This document shows, piece by piece, positions 8,737 through 16,831 of a stretch of 64,000 nt of DNA. The notes under the pieces are model-generated. The model saw only the letters and a list, made by a program, of their open reading frames with translations, made no database searches and was not told the origin of the DNA. Both the position numbers and the translations under genes were made by a program. This DNA comes from Caproicibacter sp047777415 (GTDB taxonomy: Bacteria; Bacillota; Clostridia; Oscillospirales; Acutalibacteraceae): assembly GCA_047777415.1 (NCBI GenBank), contig JBKEEO010000001.1, positions 1,302,001 to 1,366,000 on the forward strand, written 5' to 3'. The stretch's first letter is position 1. Every line of letters starts with the position of its first letter.

Positions 8737-9531
8737 ATGCAAACTGCCATTGGATTATTGATTATCGCTGCAGGCATCGCATGTTCTACTATATTGATTA
8801 AGAGGGCGGAACGCAGAGTGGCTGCAATGCCGAAAAGTGAACCAATTTGCCCCATTCCGATTGAGGATGCTGTCAAGGAATTGAACCATCAGCTGAAGAA
8901 TGACCCCGGAGCGAAACTCCATGTGGAGCTGTACGGACTTGCGAGGACGGACAAGCCCGTGAAGGCGCCGATAACGGAACGTACCGTGGCATGCTATCGC
9001 ACCATATCCTACGCCTGCCGCGAAAAGGACAATGGAAGACAGCATGGGCTGTTTCACTTCGGTACCCATTTGGAACAGACAGAAATGTATCGGGAATCCG
9101 GTCCTGATGACTTCTATATCATGGATTCCACTTCCGATGAAAAAATTTATGTGGATTTGGATAGTTTCGGCAGCAGGGCAGAGATGCTTTCTGCTTGTGA
9201 CAGCTATGAAGAAAAAAATTCCGGGTGGATGAAAAAACATCTGAAAAATTGTCGGCGTTTTTTTCCCCGTCTGGGCAAGGAAATCGTAGGTTACCATGTA
9301 GTGGAATATTATTATCATGTGAATCAGCCGCTAAATGTGGTGGGGGATTTGTACCGGCATGCAAGGCGGTACCGCATTTCTGCATCGGCCGATGGGAAAC
9401 GCTCCCTTATCACTTATAAGTCGGAGGAACAGGCCGCTATGGTTTTGCAAAGAGCGCGTCTGTCGGCTCTTGGACTTGGGCTGATTCTAGTAGTGGCTGG
9501 AATCGGTGTGATGATTGCCGGGTTCCGCTAA
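8737..9531 (+). CDS. Two-helix membrane protein resembling GIDE/E3-ligase-like family
   Basis: About 264 aa from ATG 8737, chosen because GGGAGGA lies 6 bp upstream; a GTG at 8722 is inside that ribosome site. There is a hydrophobic segment at residues 3-18 and another at the C terminus (LGLGLILVVAGIGVMIAG). The soluble middle contains VELYGLARTDKPVKAPITERTVACYR, a pattern like the bacterial proteins annotated GIDE, in which a 'G-x-A...P-x-x-S/T...C' segment precedes a beta-rich domain. No RING domain is present, so ubiquitin-ligase activity is not implied. Role unknown; it follows spoIIE by 94 bp and ends at a strong terminator. Confidence 0.6.
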   Translation: MQTAIGLLIIAAGIACSTILIKRAERRVAAMPKSEPICPIPIEDAVKELNHQLKNDPGAKLHVELYGLARTDKPVKAPITERTVACYRTISYACREKDNGRQHGLFHFGTHLEQTEMYRESGPDDFYIMDSTSDEKIYVDLDSFGSRAEMLSACDSYEEKNSGWMKKHLKNCRRFFPRLGKEIVGYHVVEYYYHVNQPLNVVGDLYRHARRYRISASADGKRSLITYKSEEQAAMVLQRARLSALGLGLILVVAGIGVMIAGFR

Positions 9532-9554
9532 AAAATATTTTATCGTATTCGGCA

Positions 9555-9608
9555 ATACAACATAAGACCGGGCATGGCGTAGCTCGGTCTTATGTTGTAT
9601 GTTTTTTT
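9555..9608 (+). terminator. Strong intrinsic terminator
   Basis: ATACAACATAAGACCG at 9555-9570 pairs perfectly with CGGTCTTATGTTGTAT at 9585-9600 over a 14-nt loop, followed by a T-run from 9602. It ends the spoIIE/GIDE-like transcription unit. Confidence 0.93.
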
Positions 9609-9818
9609 ATTAAATCAAACTTTACAGCAATTCAAAATATTTTAACTGTTTGTTCATTTCTAGGGAATTAAACAATGCATTAGAAAAAGTAAAATGTATT
9701 AAAGGAAAATTTATTAATTTTGTAAAAATGATTAAAAATGGTTGACTTTCATTGATATTAATGTATCATTGTATTAAGATATAAATACAATGAAATTCTT
9801 AAAATCACTTTACAATTA

Positions 9819-9846
9819 TTGACATAGAATAAAAAAGCTGTATATT
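9819..9846 (+). promoter_or_regulatory. Sigma-A-type promoter of the export operon
   Basis: TTGACA at 9819-9824 and TATATT at 9841-9846 with a 16-bp spacer, in a very A+T-rich 250-bp gap. A second candidate, TTGACT (9742-9747) with TATCAT (9764-9769), lies 75 bp upstream. Confidence 0.7.
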
Positions 9847-9899
9847 TAGTTTATGCTATGAAACGAATCAGCAGTATTAACATGTTGGAAAGGGGTAAA

Positions 9900-10934
9900 A
9901 TGATGAAATATGGAATCTCCCTGTTACTGGTGCTTGTGTTAGCAGCAGGGATTGCGTTTCCTGCCTATGCACAAGACACCGACCAGGCTGTTGTCCAAAA
10001 ACAAACAGTTGAGGTTTCGCTAGACAGCATTGAAGATATTATGCTGATGTATAACCTCGATATTAAAACATACCTTAACAATTTAAAAATAGCCAGGGAT
10101 AATGCGGAGGATTACGAGGACACGGATTACGAGGATTATTACGATAATCAGTATGATATTGCCAAGGTTCAGTATGATGAAAATGCGGGTAATATGATTT
10201 TAAATGCTAAGCAAAGTTATTTGGCGTACTGCGCTGACAACGACAGATACTTAGCTATGCAGGCCGCGGCGCAGAAAGCGCAAAAAGAATACAGCGTAGC
10301 GCTTGCCGCCCTTTCTTCCGGATTTGTTTCGCAGGCATACTGTGACAACTTAAAAGACCAGTACAATCAGGCCCAAAACAACCTTACACAGCTTGACCAG
10401 CAGCTGACAAGGGAACGGAATTCACTGCGAACACTTTTAAATCTTCCTTCCAATGTCAATATGAGCATCCGGCCGGTTACGGAAGATGATATTGATTTCA
10501 GTGATATTCCCAGCATTAATTATGGCGCGGATTTAATTGAAATGAGGAAACATGACCCCGTGATTGAACAGGAGCAGCTTGCGTATGAGTATCAACAGAC
10601 ATTGGATGACAATACGTACGAACTCAAGAATGCCTATATTGCTCTTCAAAAAGCGAAAGAGTCGCAGGAAGCCGCATTTAAAGAATTGTATGACAATCTA
10701 ACCAGCATGTACACGGTTTACCAGCAGAATGTGGAACAGGTGCAGCGCAAGCAAAAGGAACTCGAGGTGGAAAAACAGGCTTTGTCCCTAGGATATTCCA
10801 GTCAAAAAGCTGTTGATGAAAAAGAAAATGAACTTAAAACACTGCAAAGCACATTGGCGGACAGCCGTAAAAACCTGTTTGTCAGTTATTTAAGTTATAT
10901 CAATATGAAAAATGGATTTACAACAGGGAGTTGA
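9900..10934 (+). CDS. Secreted TolC-like (outer membrane efflux protein family) coiled-coil protein
   Basis: About 344 aa from ATG 9900, preceded by GGAAAGGGG; an upstream ATG at 9858 lacks a ribosome site. A clear signal peptide (residues 2-24, LLLVLVLAAGIAFPAYA) is followed by long heptad-rich helices: LNNLKIARDNAEDYED, AQKAQKEYSVALAALSSG, NQAQNNLTQLDQQLTRERNSL ending in LLNLP, and a second such unit near the C terminus. The internal repeat and the 'RNSLRTLLNLP' element are typical of TolC-family proteins. It heads an operon with a MacA-like adaptor and MacB-type ABC transporter. The genome otherwise looks single-membrane, so it presumably acts in the wall space rather than an outer membrane. 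Confidence 0.75.
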   Translation: MMKYGISLLLVLVLAAGIAFPAYAQDTDQAVVQKQTVEVSLDSIEDIMLMYNLDIKTYLNNLKIARDNAEDYEDTDYEDYYDNQYDIAKVQYDENAGNMILNAKQSYLAYCADNDRYLAMQAAAQKAQKEYSVALAALSSGFVSQAYCDNLKDQYNQAQNNLTQLDQQLTRERNSLRTLLNLPSNVNMSIRPVTEDDIDFSDIPSINYGADLIEMRKHDPVIEQEQLAYEYQQTLDDNTYELKNAYIALQKAKESQEAAFKELYDNLTSMYTVYQQNVEQVQRKQKELEVEKQALSLGYSSQKAVDEKENELKTLQSTLADSRKNLFVSYLSYINMKNGFTTGS

Positions 10935-10938
10935 ACCA

Positions 10939-12252
10939 ATGCAGTTGAAGCTAAAAAAATTTAAATTTGCAAAGAAAACAGTCGTGCTATTGGCAGTGGT
11001 GGCATTGATTTTTGCAGTTGGGGCCTACTCTTGTTCCGTAAAAAACAAAAGTAAAAGTATACATACCAATATTACAACCACAACGCTTACCAAAACCACT
11101 CTGCAAGATATCATATCCGTATCGGGTACGATTCACAGCAACGAAACTTATAACGTATACACAACTCTGGCTTATCCGGTCAAAACCATTCAGGTGGACG
11201 TGGGGGATAAAGTCAAAAAGGGTGACGTGCTTGCGGTGCTGGATACTGCAACGCTGGAAAAGGATATTGAACAGCAGGAATACGCAGTAACTGATTCTAA
11301 CAAAAGTGCTGCACTGGCGCTTGCTCAGGCAAAAAGAAATTATGAGAATATGCTGTATCTATACAACAACGATCTCATCAGCAGTGTGGTGTCTGCCAGA
11401 GCTGCTTTGGAAACAGCAGAAGATAATTACAATTACAAGAAATTGCTGTTTGAAAACGGTCAGATTTCTCAATCTGAATTGGATCAGGCACAGAGTGATT
11501 ATGATACGGCAAAGAAAAACTTGCAAACCGCTCAGATTCAAGCGGAGCAGGATCTCCAAAATGCGAAGGACGCCTATGACAGTGCCGTTATAAAAGCCGA
11601 GGACAAAAGCGCGGATGTTGGGCTGGAAAAACTAAAGCAAAATCTGGAGGATTCCGTTATCACAGCACCGGCGGACGGAACAGTTACAGTCAAAAATGTG
11701 AAAGAGGGAACTGTACCCACCGGAATCATGTTTGAGATTGCAAACACGGAAGATTTGATTGTTGACACGCAGATAAAAGAAATTGACGCTGCTACGGTTC
11801 AACCGGGAGATCAGGTAACGATACAAACCGACGCAACAGGGGATGCAGAAATTCGGGGAACGGTCAAGAGTATTGCTCCCGCAGCTACCGTTTCAACAGA
11901 AGGAACAGGAAATGTCACCTATGCTGCGAAAGTCACCATCGATGAAAAAAATCCTTCCCTCCGCATTGGGATGAAAGCGCGCATGGATATCGTTGTGCAG
12001 GAAAAGAACGATGTTTTTGTGGTGCCGTATGATGCTTTGCTGGAAAAGGACGGCGGCAGCGTGATTATGGTCGCGGAGAAAGACGGAGCATTGTATAAAG
12101 CCAAGGAAATTTCTGTTACCACCGGACTGGAAACAGATGTGTCTGTGGAGATATCCGGCTCTGAACTGAAAGAGGGTATGCTGGTCATCGGGAATCCGGA
12201 CGGCATTAACCCCGGAGATACGGTTCAACTCGCCGAGGGGGCCGCACAATGA
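10939..12252 (+). CDS. HlyD/MacA-family efflux adaptor protein
   Basis: About 437 aa from ATG 10939 (AGGGAG 8 bp upstream). A basic N terminus and one transmembrane helix (TVVLLAVVALIFAVGAYSCS) anchor it, with the rest outside. After SVSGTIHSNE the lipoyl/biotinyl half PVKTIQVDVGDKVKKGDVLAVLD appears, then about 130 residues of alpha-helical hairpin (LAQAKRNYENMLYLY, ALETAEDNYNYKKLL), the second lipoyl half ITAPADGTVTVKNVKEG, and beta-barrel/membrane-proximal domains. This is the MacA/YknX pattern: it links the ABC transporter to the extracytoplasmic TolC-like protein. Stop overlaps the next start by 4 bp, implying coupled translation. Confidence 0.9.
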   Translation: MQLKLKKFKFAKKTVVLLAVVALIFAVGAYSCSVKNKSKSIHTNITTTTLTKTTLQDIISVSGTIHSNETYNVYTTLAYPVKTIQVDVGDKVKKGDVLAVLDTATLEKDIEQQEYAVTDSNKSAALALAQAKRNYENMLYLYNNDLISSVVSARAALETAEDNYNYKKLLFENGQISQSELDQAQSDYDTAKKNLQTAQIQAEQDLQNAKDAYDSAVIKAEDKSADVGLEKLKQNLEDSVITAPADGTVTVKNVKEGTVPTGIMFEIANTEDLIVDTQIKEIDAATVQPGDQVTIQTDATGDAEIRGTVKSIAPAATVSTEGTGNVTYAAKVTIDEKNPSLRIGMKARMDIVVQEKNDVFVVPYDALLEKDGGSVIMVAEKDGALYKAKEISVTTGLETDVSVEISGSELKEGMLVIGNPDGINPGDTVQLAEGAAQ

Positions 12253-12959
12253 GCCGAACGATCATCCAAATGAAAGACATTGTTAAAAATTATTACATTG
12301 GAACGCCGAATGAGCTGCATATTCTAAAAAACATTTCACTGGAAGTGCAGGAAGGAGACTTTGTCTCCATTGTTGGGGCGTCGGGTTCCGGCAAAAGCAC
12401 GCTGATGAACATGATTGGCGTGCTGGATCGTCCGACTTCCGGCGAATATATTTTAGACGGAATTCCCATTAAGCAGATGACGGATAATCAGCTTTCCGAT
12501 GTGCGCAATAGGAAGATTGGCTTTGTTTTTCAAACATTTAACCTTATTCCGAGGAATAACGCTCTGAAAAACGTGGAACTGCCCATGCTTTATGCAGGTA
12601 TGGAGCGAAAAAAGCGTGTAGAGCGGGCAAAGGAACTTTTGGAAATGGTCGGTATGGGCGACCGCATGAATCACCAGCCGAATGAGCTATCCGGAGGACA
12701 AAAACAGCGTGTGGCTATCGCGCGGGCACTCGCAAACGATCCGGCAATTCTGCTGGCGGACGAACCAACCGGGGCACTGGATTCGGCAACCGGCCGCATG
12801 GTCATGGATTTGTTCCACCGTGTACATGAGAAAGACGGCAAAACCATTGTGCTCATTACTCATAACCCGGAATTGGCGGAGGAAACCAATCGGGTTATCA
12901 CCTTGCGTGACGGCATGATTGTGGACGACAGGCCGGGTGCGGGAAAGGCGGCGGAATAA
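12249..12959 (+). CDS. ABC transporter ATPase, MacB/LolD type
   Basis: 236 aa nucleotide-binding subunit. Walker A GASGSGKST near residue 42, Q-loop VFQTFNLIPR, signature LSGGQKQR, Walker B AILLADEPTGALD and switch His in VLITHN are all present. The sequence between (NLIPRNNALKNVELPMLY) is the MacB/LolD/YknY signature. It works with the permease encoded immediately downstream (1-bp gap) to drive export or mechanotransmission of peptides, drugs or lipoproteins; substrate not predictable. Confidence 0.94.
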   Translation: MSRTIIQMKDIVKNYYIGTPNELHILKNISLEVQEGDFVSIVGASGSGKSTLMNMIGVLDRPTSGEYILDGIPIKQMTDNQLSDVRNRKIGFVFQTFNLIPRNNALKNVELPMLYAGMERKKRVERAKELLEMVGMGDRMNHQPNELSGGQKQRVAIARALANDPAILLADEPTGALDSATGRMVMDLFHRVHEKDGKTIVLITHNPELAEETNRVITLRDGMIVDDRPGAGKAAE

Positions 12960-12960
12960 G

Positions 12961-14229
12961 ATGTTTTTAAAAGAAAATATTGTACTTGCGATTGCCGGTT
13001 TACGAGCAAACAAGGTGCGCGCCTTTCTAACCATGCTTGGCATCATCATCGGTATCGGGTCGGTTATTGCCATTGTTTCCATAGGCGATGCTATCACCAA
13101 CAATGTTTCCGATACCATGGCGAGCCTTGGTGCAAACAATATCTATGTTTATGTTGCACCCAGTGAAAATGACAGCATCTATACCCAGAGGAACGGAATC
13201 AATTCCAATGAAATTGATGACAGCGATTTGCTGACTCTTGACCAGATTAACAGGGTCGAGGAGATGTTTTCCAATGAAATCAGCGATATTGCTGTATACG
13301 AGATAGGCGGCATAGGAAAAGCACAGGATGGGCGTTTGTATGCCAATGTTACCATGTATGGCGTTAACCCGGGGTATGCGAATGTGCAGAACGTTGAAGT
13401 GCAGAAGGGCCGTTTTTTGCAGGATCGGGATATCAGCGGAAACCGCAGAGTTGCCGTGGTTTCTGATAAGCTGGTGTCCAATCTGTTTGGCAGTGATGTT
13501 GACCCGCTGGGACAAAAAATTAATGTCGATACGGAAAATGGGGTGGAATCCTATACCATTGTCGGCGTATATAAATATGTTAAGCAGAGCTTTGGGGGAG
13601 AGGCCGTAGCCGAGAAAGACATACGCACGGACTTATATGTTCCGGTTAGTGTTGTCAAAGAAACTGCGGAAAACCAAAATTACTCCAATTTTGTAATTAA
13701 GCTGAAAAATGTCAATGACACCGATGCGTTTACTGATCGCATTGAAACTTATATGAAGCGGCTGTATGCCCACAACCCCAAATACACCTGTTCAGCGTAC
13801 AACTTAGAAAACATGCTGTCTTCCGTTACTTCCATGATGAACACTATCTCCATTGCGGTTGCCGCAATCGCCGCGATTGCTCTGATTGTAGGCGGCATTG
13901 GCGTAATGAATATCATGCTGGTTTCCGTCACCGAACGCACGCGTGAAATCGGCACGCGCAAGGCACTGGGTGCGCGCAGCAGCTATATTCGAATGCAGTT
14001 TATCGTTGAATCCGTCATCATCTGTGTGATAGGCGGAATCATCGGAATTATAACGGGAATTGGCTTGGCAGCCGCCGGCGTTTCTCTCCTTCACATGAAA
14101 CTTGTCATTTCCGTTCCGGTTATCTTTATCAGTGTTGGATTCTCCATGCTCATCGGCATATTTTTTGGTTACTATCCGGCGAAAAAAGCCAGCCAGTTGG
14201 ATCCGATTGAAGCTTTGCGTTACGAATAA
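12961..14229 (+). CDS. ABC transporter permease, MacB/FtsX type
   Basis: About 422 aa from the ATG at 12961. One N-terminal helix (AFLTMLGIIIGIGSVIAIVSIGDA), a roughly 230-residue extracytoplasmic MacB periplasmic core domain, then three helices in the C-terminal half. VGGIGVMNIMLVSVTERTREIGTRKALGAR is the hallmark FtsX-domain motif. This is the MacB architecture with the ATPase as a separate chain, as in YknYZ of Bacillus. It completes the four-gene operon, followed by a terminator. Confidence 0.93.
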   Translation: MFLKENIVLAIAGLRANKVRAFLTMLGIIIGIGSVIAIVSIGDAITNNVSDTMASLGANNIYVYVAPSENDSIYTQRNGINSNEIDDSDLLTLDQINRVEEMFSNEISDIAVYEIGGIGKAQDGRLYANVTMYGVNPGYANVQNVEVQKGRFLQDRDISGNRRVAVVSDKLVSNLFGSDVDPLGQKINVDTENGVESYTIVGVYKYVKQSFGGEAVAEKDIRTDLYVPVSVVKETAENQNYSNFVIKLKNVNDTDAFTDRIETYMKRLYAHNPKYTCSAYNLENMLSSVTSMMNTISIAVAAIAAIALIVGGIGVMNIMLVSVTERTREIGTRKALGARSSYIRMQFIVESVIICVIGGIIGIITGIGLAAAGVSLLHMKLVISVPVIFISVGFSMLIGIFFGYYPAKKASQLDPIEALRYE

Positions 14230-14252
14230 AACATGTTAAAAAAGAATCTTGT

Positions 14253-14295
14253 AAAAGCTGTCCGCGTTTTTGCGCAGACGGCTTTTATTTTGTTA
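14253..14295 (+). terminator. Intrinsic terminator of the export operon
   Basis: AAAAGCTGTC at 14253-14262 pairs with GACGGCTTTT at 14277-14286 (one G-U pair), extended by the inner CGCG/CGC bases and followed by ATTTTGTT. Confidence 0.8.
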
Positions 14296-14368
14296 TAAAA
14301 AAAACCGCCAAAGGCAGAATATCATAAAATTTTTATAGCCCATATTGTGGCGGTTGATGAGGTGGAGA

Positions 14369-14424
14369 TTGACAAAATTTTGCAAAAAAGGTATGATTTA
14401 ATCAGATGTTGAGCAAATGCTCAA
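14369..14424 (+). promoter_or_regulatory. Promoter and palindromic operator of the TetR gene
   Basis: TTGACA at 14369-14374 and TATGAT at 14392-14397, spacer 17 bp. TTGAGCA-AA-TGCTCAA at 14409-14424 is a perfect 7+2+7 palindrome at about +6 to +21. A site placed there would let the regulator repress its own gene; binding is inferred. Confidence 0.72.
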
Positions 14425-14448
14425 ACTGTAAGTAAGGGAGATTTGCAC

Positions 14449-15027
14449 GTGAACCAGCGGCAAAAACAAAAGGAAGAGCGGCGCAGGCAAATTTTAGATG
14501 TCAGCTTGGATCTTTTCATTCGGCATGGATATATGGGAACAAGTACCCGCGAAATATGCCGTGAGCTTGGAATCAGTTCCGGGCTGCTGTTTCATTATTA
14601 TGAAACGAAGGAGCAGCTCTATTTGGAACATCTGAAAACCGCTCTGGACGGCATACGAATGATAGAAGACTATCTTCAGATGTCTCTAAGGCCACTTCAA
14701 ATGTTTGGTGCAATTGCGGAAACAGTGCTGTCCTATTTTGCGGTGTCTCCCTCAACGGCGAAAGTTTTTCTGCTTGCCAAACAGGCGCTTTATGCCGACT
14801 ACTTGACGGATGAAATGAAAGAGGTTGTGCGGGAAATGAATATTGCAACTCGGTTTGTGCCGGCTGTGAAAAAGGGGCAGGAAGCCGGCGAAATCAGGGA
14901 AGGGGATCCGCAGGCGCTGGCCCTCTGCTTTTTTTCCGCGTTAGAAAGCGCTGCGGAAAATGCCGTTTGTTTCCCATCCATGCCGATGCCGGATGCAGCT
15001 TGGATGGTTGATTTGCTGAAAGCATAA
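14449..15027 (+). CDS. TetR/AcrR-family transcriptional regulator
   Basis: About 192 aa from GTG 14449, selected because AAGGGAG sits 8 bp upstream; a TTG two codons earlier is too close to it. N-terminal helix-turn-helix: RRQILDVSLDLFIRHGYMGTSTREICRELGISSGLLFHYYETKEQLY is the classic TetR pattern (here spanning residues 13-58). The C-terminal ligand domain is unremarkable. It lies directly downstream of the export operon, which often marks the regulator of such pumps, but the palindrome in its own promoter is not obvious upstream of the TolC-like gene, so control of the pump is unproven. Confidence 0.9.
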   Translation: MNQRQKQKEERRRQILDVSLDLFIRHGYMGTSTREICRELGISSGLLFHYYETKEQLYLEHLKTALDGIRMIEDYLQMSLRPLQMFGAIAETVLSYFAVSPSTAKVFLLAKQALYADYLTDEMKEVVREMNIATRFVPAVKKGQEAGEIREGDPQALALCFFSALESAAENAVCFPSMPMPDAAWMVDLLKA

Positions 15028-15071
15028 TAGAAATCTGCTCAATTTAGCAGGCTGCTGCTTCAGAATGAATT

Positions 15072-15113
15072 CATAGGGGCCGGAAGGAAATCCCCCGGCC
15101 CCTATGTCTTTAT
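15072..15113. terminator. Intrinsic terminator between convergent genes
   Basis: CATAGGGGCCGG at 15072-15083 pairs perfectly with CCGGCCCCTATG at 15095-15106, followed by TCTTTATTT. It lies between the TetR gene and the converging flavoprotein gene and could serve both. Confidence 0.85.
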
Positions 15114-16696
15114 TTGGCGGATGAAAGAATCTTTTCCGCACACTTAATGCCGTCCACCGCAGCGGAAACAATGCCGCCCGCGTAACCCGCTCCTTCACCG
15201 CAGGGATAGAGACCTGCAAGTGTCGGCGACTGTCCGTCTTCTCCGCGCAGAATACGCACCGGTGATGAGGAGCGGCTTTCGACCGCTGTTAACACTGCGT
15301 CCGGCATAGCAAAGCCGTGCAGACGCATATCCATCTGCCGAATTCCTTCCCGCATGGAATCAGCAATCACATTCGGCAAACATTCGTCAAGCGAGCACGG
15401 TGTAACACCGGGATAATATGTGGGACGGACCTCTCCCAACTGCAGGGATGGCCGATGGGCAAGAAAATCTTCCACACGCTGCGCGGGAGCGTGGTAATTC
15501 CCACCGCCCAGCCGAAATGCGGCCTCTTCCAGCTTACGCTGAAATATCACACCCGCAAGCGGCTCTTCCGATCCGAAATCTTCCGGCCCAATGCCAACCA
15601 AAAGGGCGGCATTTGCGTTTTGTCCGTCGCGGGAATAGCGGCTCATACCGTTGGTAACCAGCCGTTCCGGTTCACTCGCCGCTGCAACTACCTGCCCGCC
15701 CGGGCACATGCAGAACGTGTAGACGCCCCGCCCGTTTTTTAAATGAACCGCTAATTTGTAGTCCGCTGCCCCAAGCGAAGGGTGTCCTGCAAATTGTCCG
15801 TACTGTGCCGTGTCAATCAGGCTCTGCGGATGTTCAATCCGCGCTCCGACGGCAAACGGTTTCGGCTGCATTGGCACACCGGAATGAAACAACTCTTCAA
15901 ATGTGTCTCTTGCGCTGTGCCCAACCGCCAGAATTACATGGGAGGTTTCCAGTCGTTCCGACGCTCCGCTCTGTCTACAAAATTCTACACCGATTACGTG
16001 TCCATTTTTCTGCAGCAGGGCGGTCATCCGCGTATCAAACAGAATTTCTCCGCCTAATGACAGGATCTGTTCACGGATGCCTTTTACCGTACTTGGCAAG
16101 CGGTCCGTTCCTATATGCGGTTTTGCTTCATACAGAATTTCCTCAGGAGCGCCCGCACCGACAAATTCCTCCAACACTTTTCGTATGCGTGGATCCTTTG
16201 TGCCGGTATTTAATTTGCCGTCGGAAAAAGTTCCCGCGCCGCCTTCTCCGAACTGCACATTACACTCCGGATTCAACACTCCTTTGTTCCAAAACTCGGC
16301 AACCTGTTTCTGACGCTGTTCCACACAGGAACCGCGTTCCAATACAATCGGCCTTTGCCCTGCCTGTGCTAAGATTAATGCGGCAAACATGCCGGCGGGG
16401 CCGAATCCGACTACCACGGGCCGCTGTTCCAACGGTTTGCAAATCGGGAGTTGATATCGGTACGGTTCCGCTTTCGCAACACCGCGAGCGTGCGGTGTTT
16501 TGGCTAGCGGGCAATCCACTTCTACTGTGCAGATAAAATGGATATCTTTTTTTCTGCGGGCATCGATGGATTTGCGGACCATTTGCAGGGAACGAATCGC
16601 ATTCTTTCGAATCCGCAGACGTTTCGCCGCCTGTTCTTTTAGGTCTTCCGGTCTGCCGTCCAGAGGTAGCCTCAGTTCGGAAATGCGATAAAGCAA
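15110..16696 (-). CDS. FAD-dependent oxidoreductase (COG2509-type dehydrogenase)
   Basis: 528 aa flavoprotein of a family found across Clostridia with unassigned substrate. The first 90 residues are the distinctive N-terminal domain (SELRLPLDG, LRIRKNAIRSLQMVRKSIDARRK). FAD binding follows at VVGFGPAGMFAALILAQAG with the ERG acidic end of the second strand. NVQFGEGGAGTFSDGKLNTG, HIGTDRL and the C-terminal YPCGEGAGYAGGIVSAAVDG are conserved FAD-contact segments. Start is TTG at 16696 with GGAAGGAG upstream. It forms a minus-strand group with the next flavoprotein and a membrane protein. Confidence 0.88.
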   Translation of the reverse strand: MLYRISELRLPLDGRPEDLKEQAAKRLRIRKNAIRSLQMVRKSIDARRKKDIHFICTVEVDCPLAKTPHARGVAKAEPYRYQLPICKPLEQRPVVVGFGPAGMFAALILAQAGQRPIVLERGSCVEQRQKQVAEFWNKGVLNPECNVQFGEGGAGTFSDGKLNTGTKDPRIRKVLEEFVGAGAPEEILYEAKPHIGTDRLPSTVKGIREQILSLGGEILFDTRMTALLQKNGHVIGVEFCRQSGASERLETSHVILAVGHSARDTFEELFHSGVPMQPKPFAVGARIEHPQSLIDTAQYGQFAGHPSLGAADYKLAVHLKNGRGVYTFCMCPGGQVVAAASEPERLVTNGMSRYSRDGQNANAALLVGIGPEDFGSEEPLAGVIFQRKLEEAAFRLGGGNYHAPAQRVEDFLAHRPSLQLGEVRPTYYPGVTPCSLDECLPNVIADSMREGIRQMDMRLHGFAMPDAVLTAVESRSSSPVRILRGEDGQSPTLAGLYPCGEGAGYAGGIVSAAVDGIKCAEKILSSAK

Positions 16697-16831
16697 TTAA
16701 CGTTCTCCTTCCTTTTGTGCGAATGGCTTATCAAGCAGAAGATTGATAACTCACACACTTTGCAGATATAGCAGAAATTAGCTTTAGCCATTTGTCCCGG
16801 TTTCTCACGATTTGCTGTGCTTTTGGGCGTT

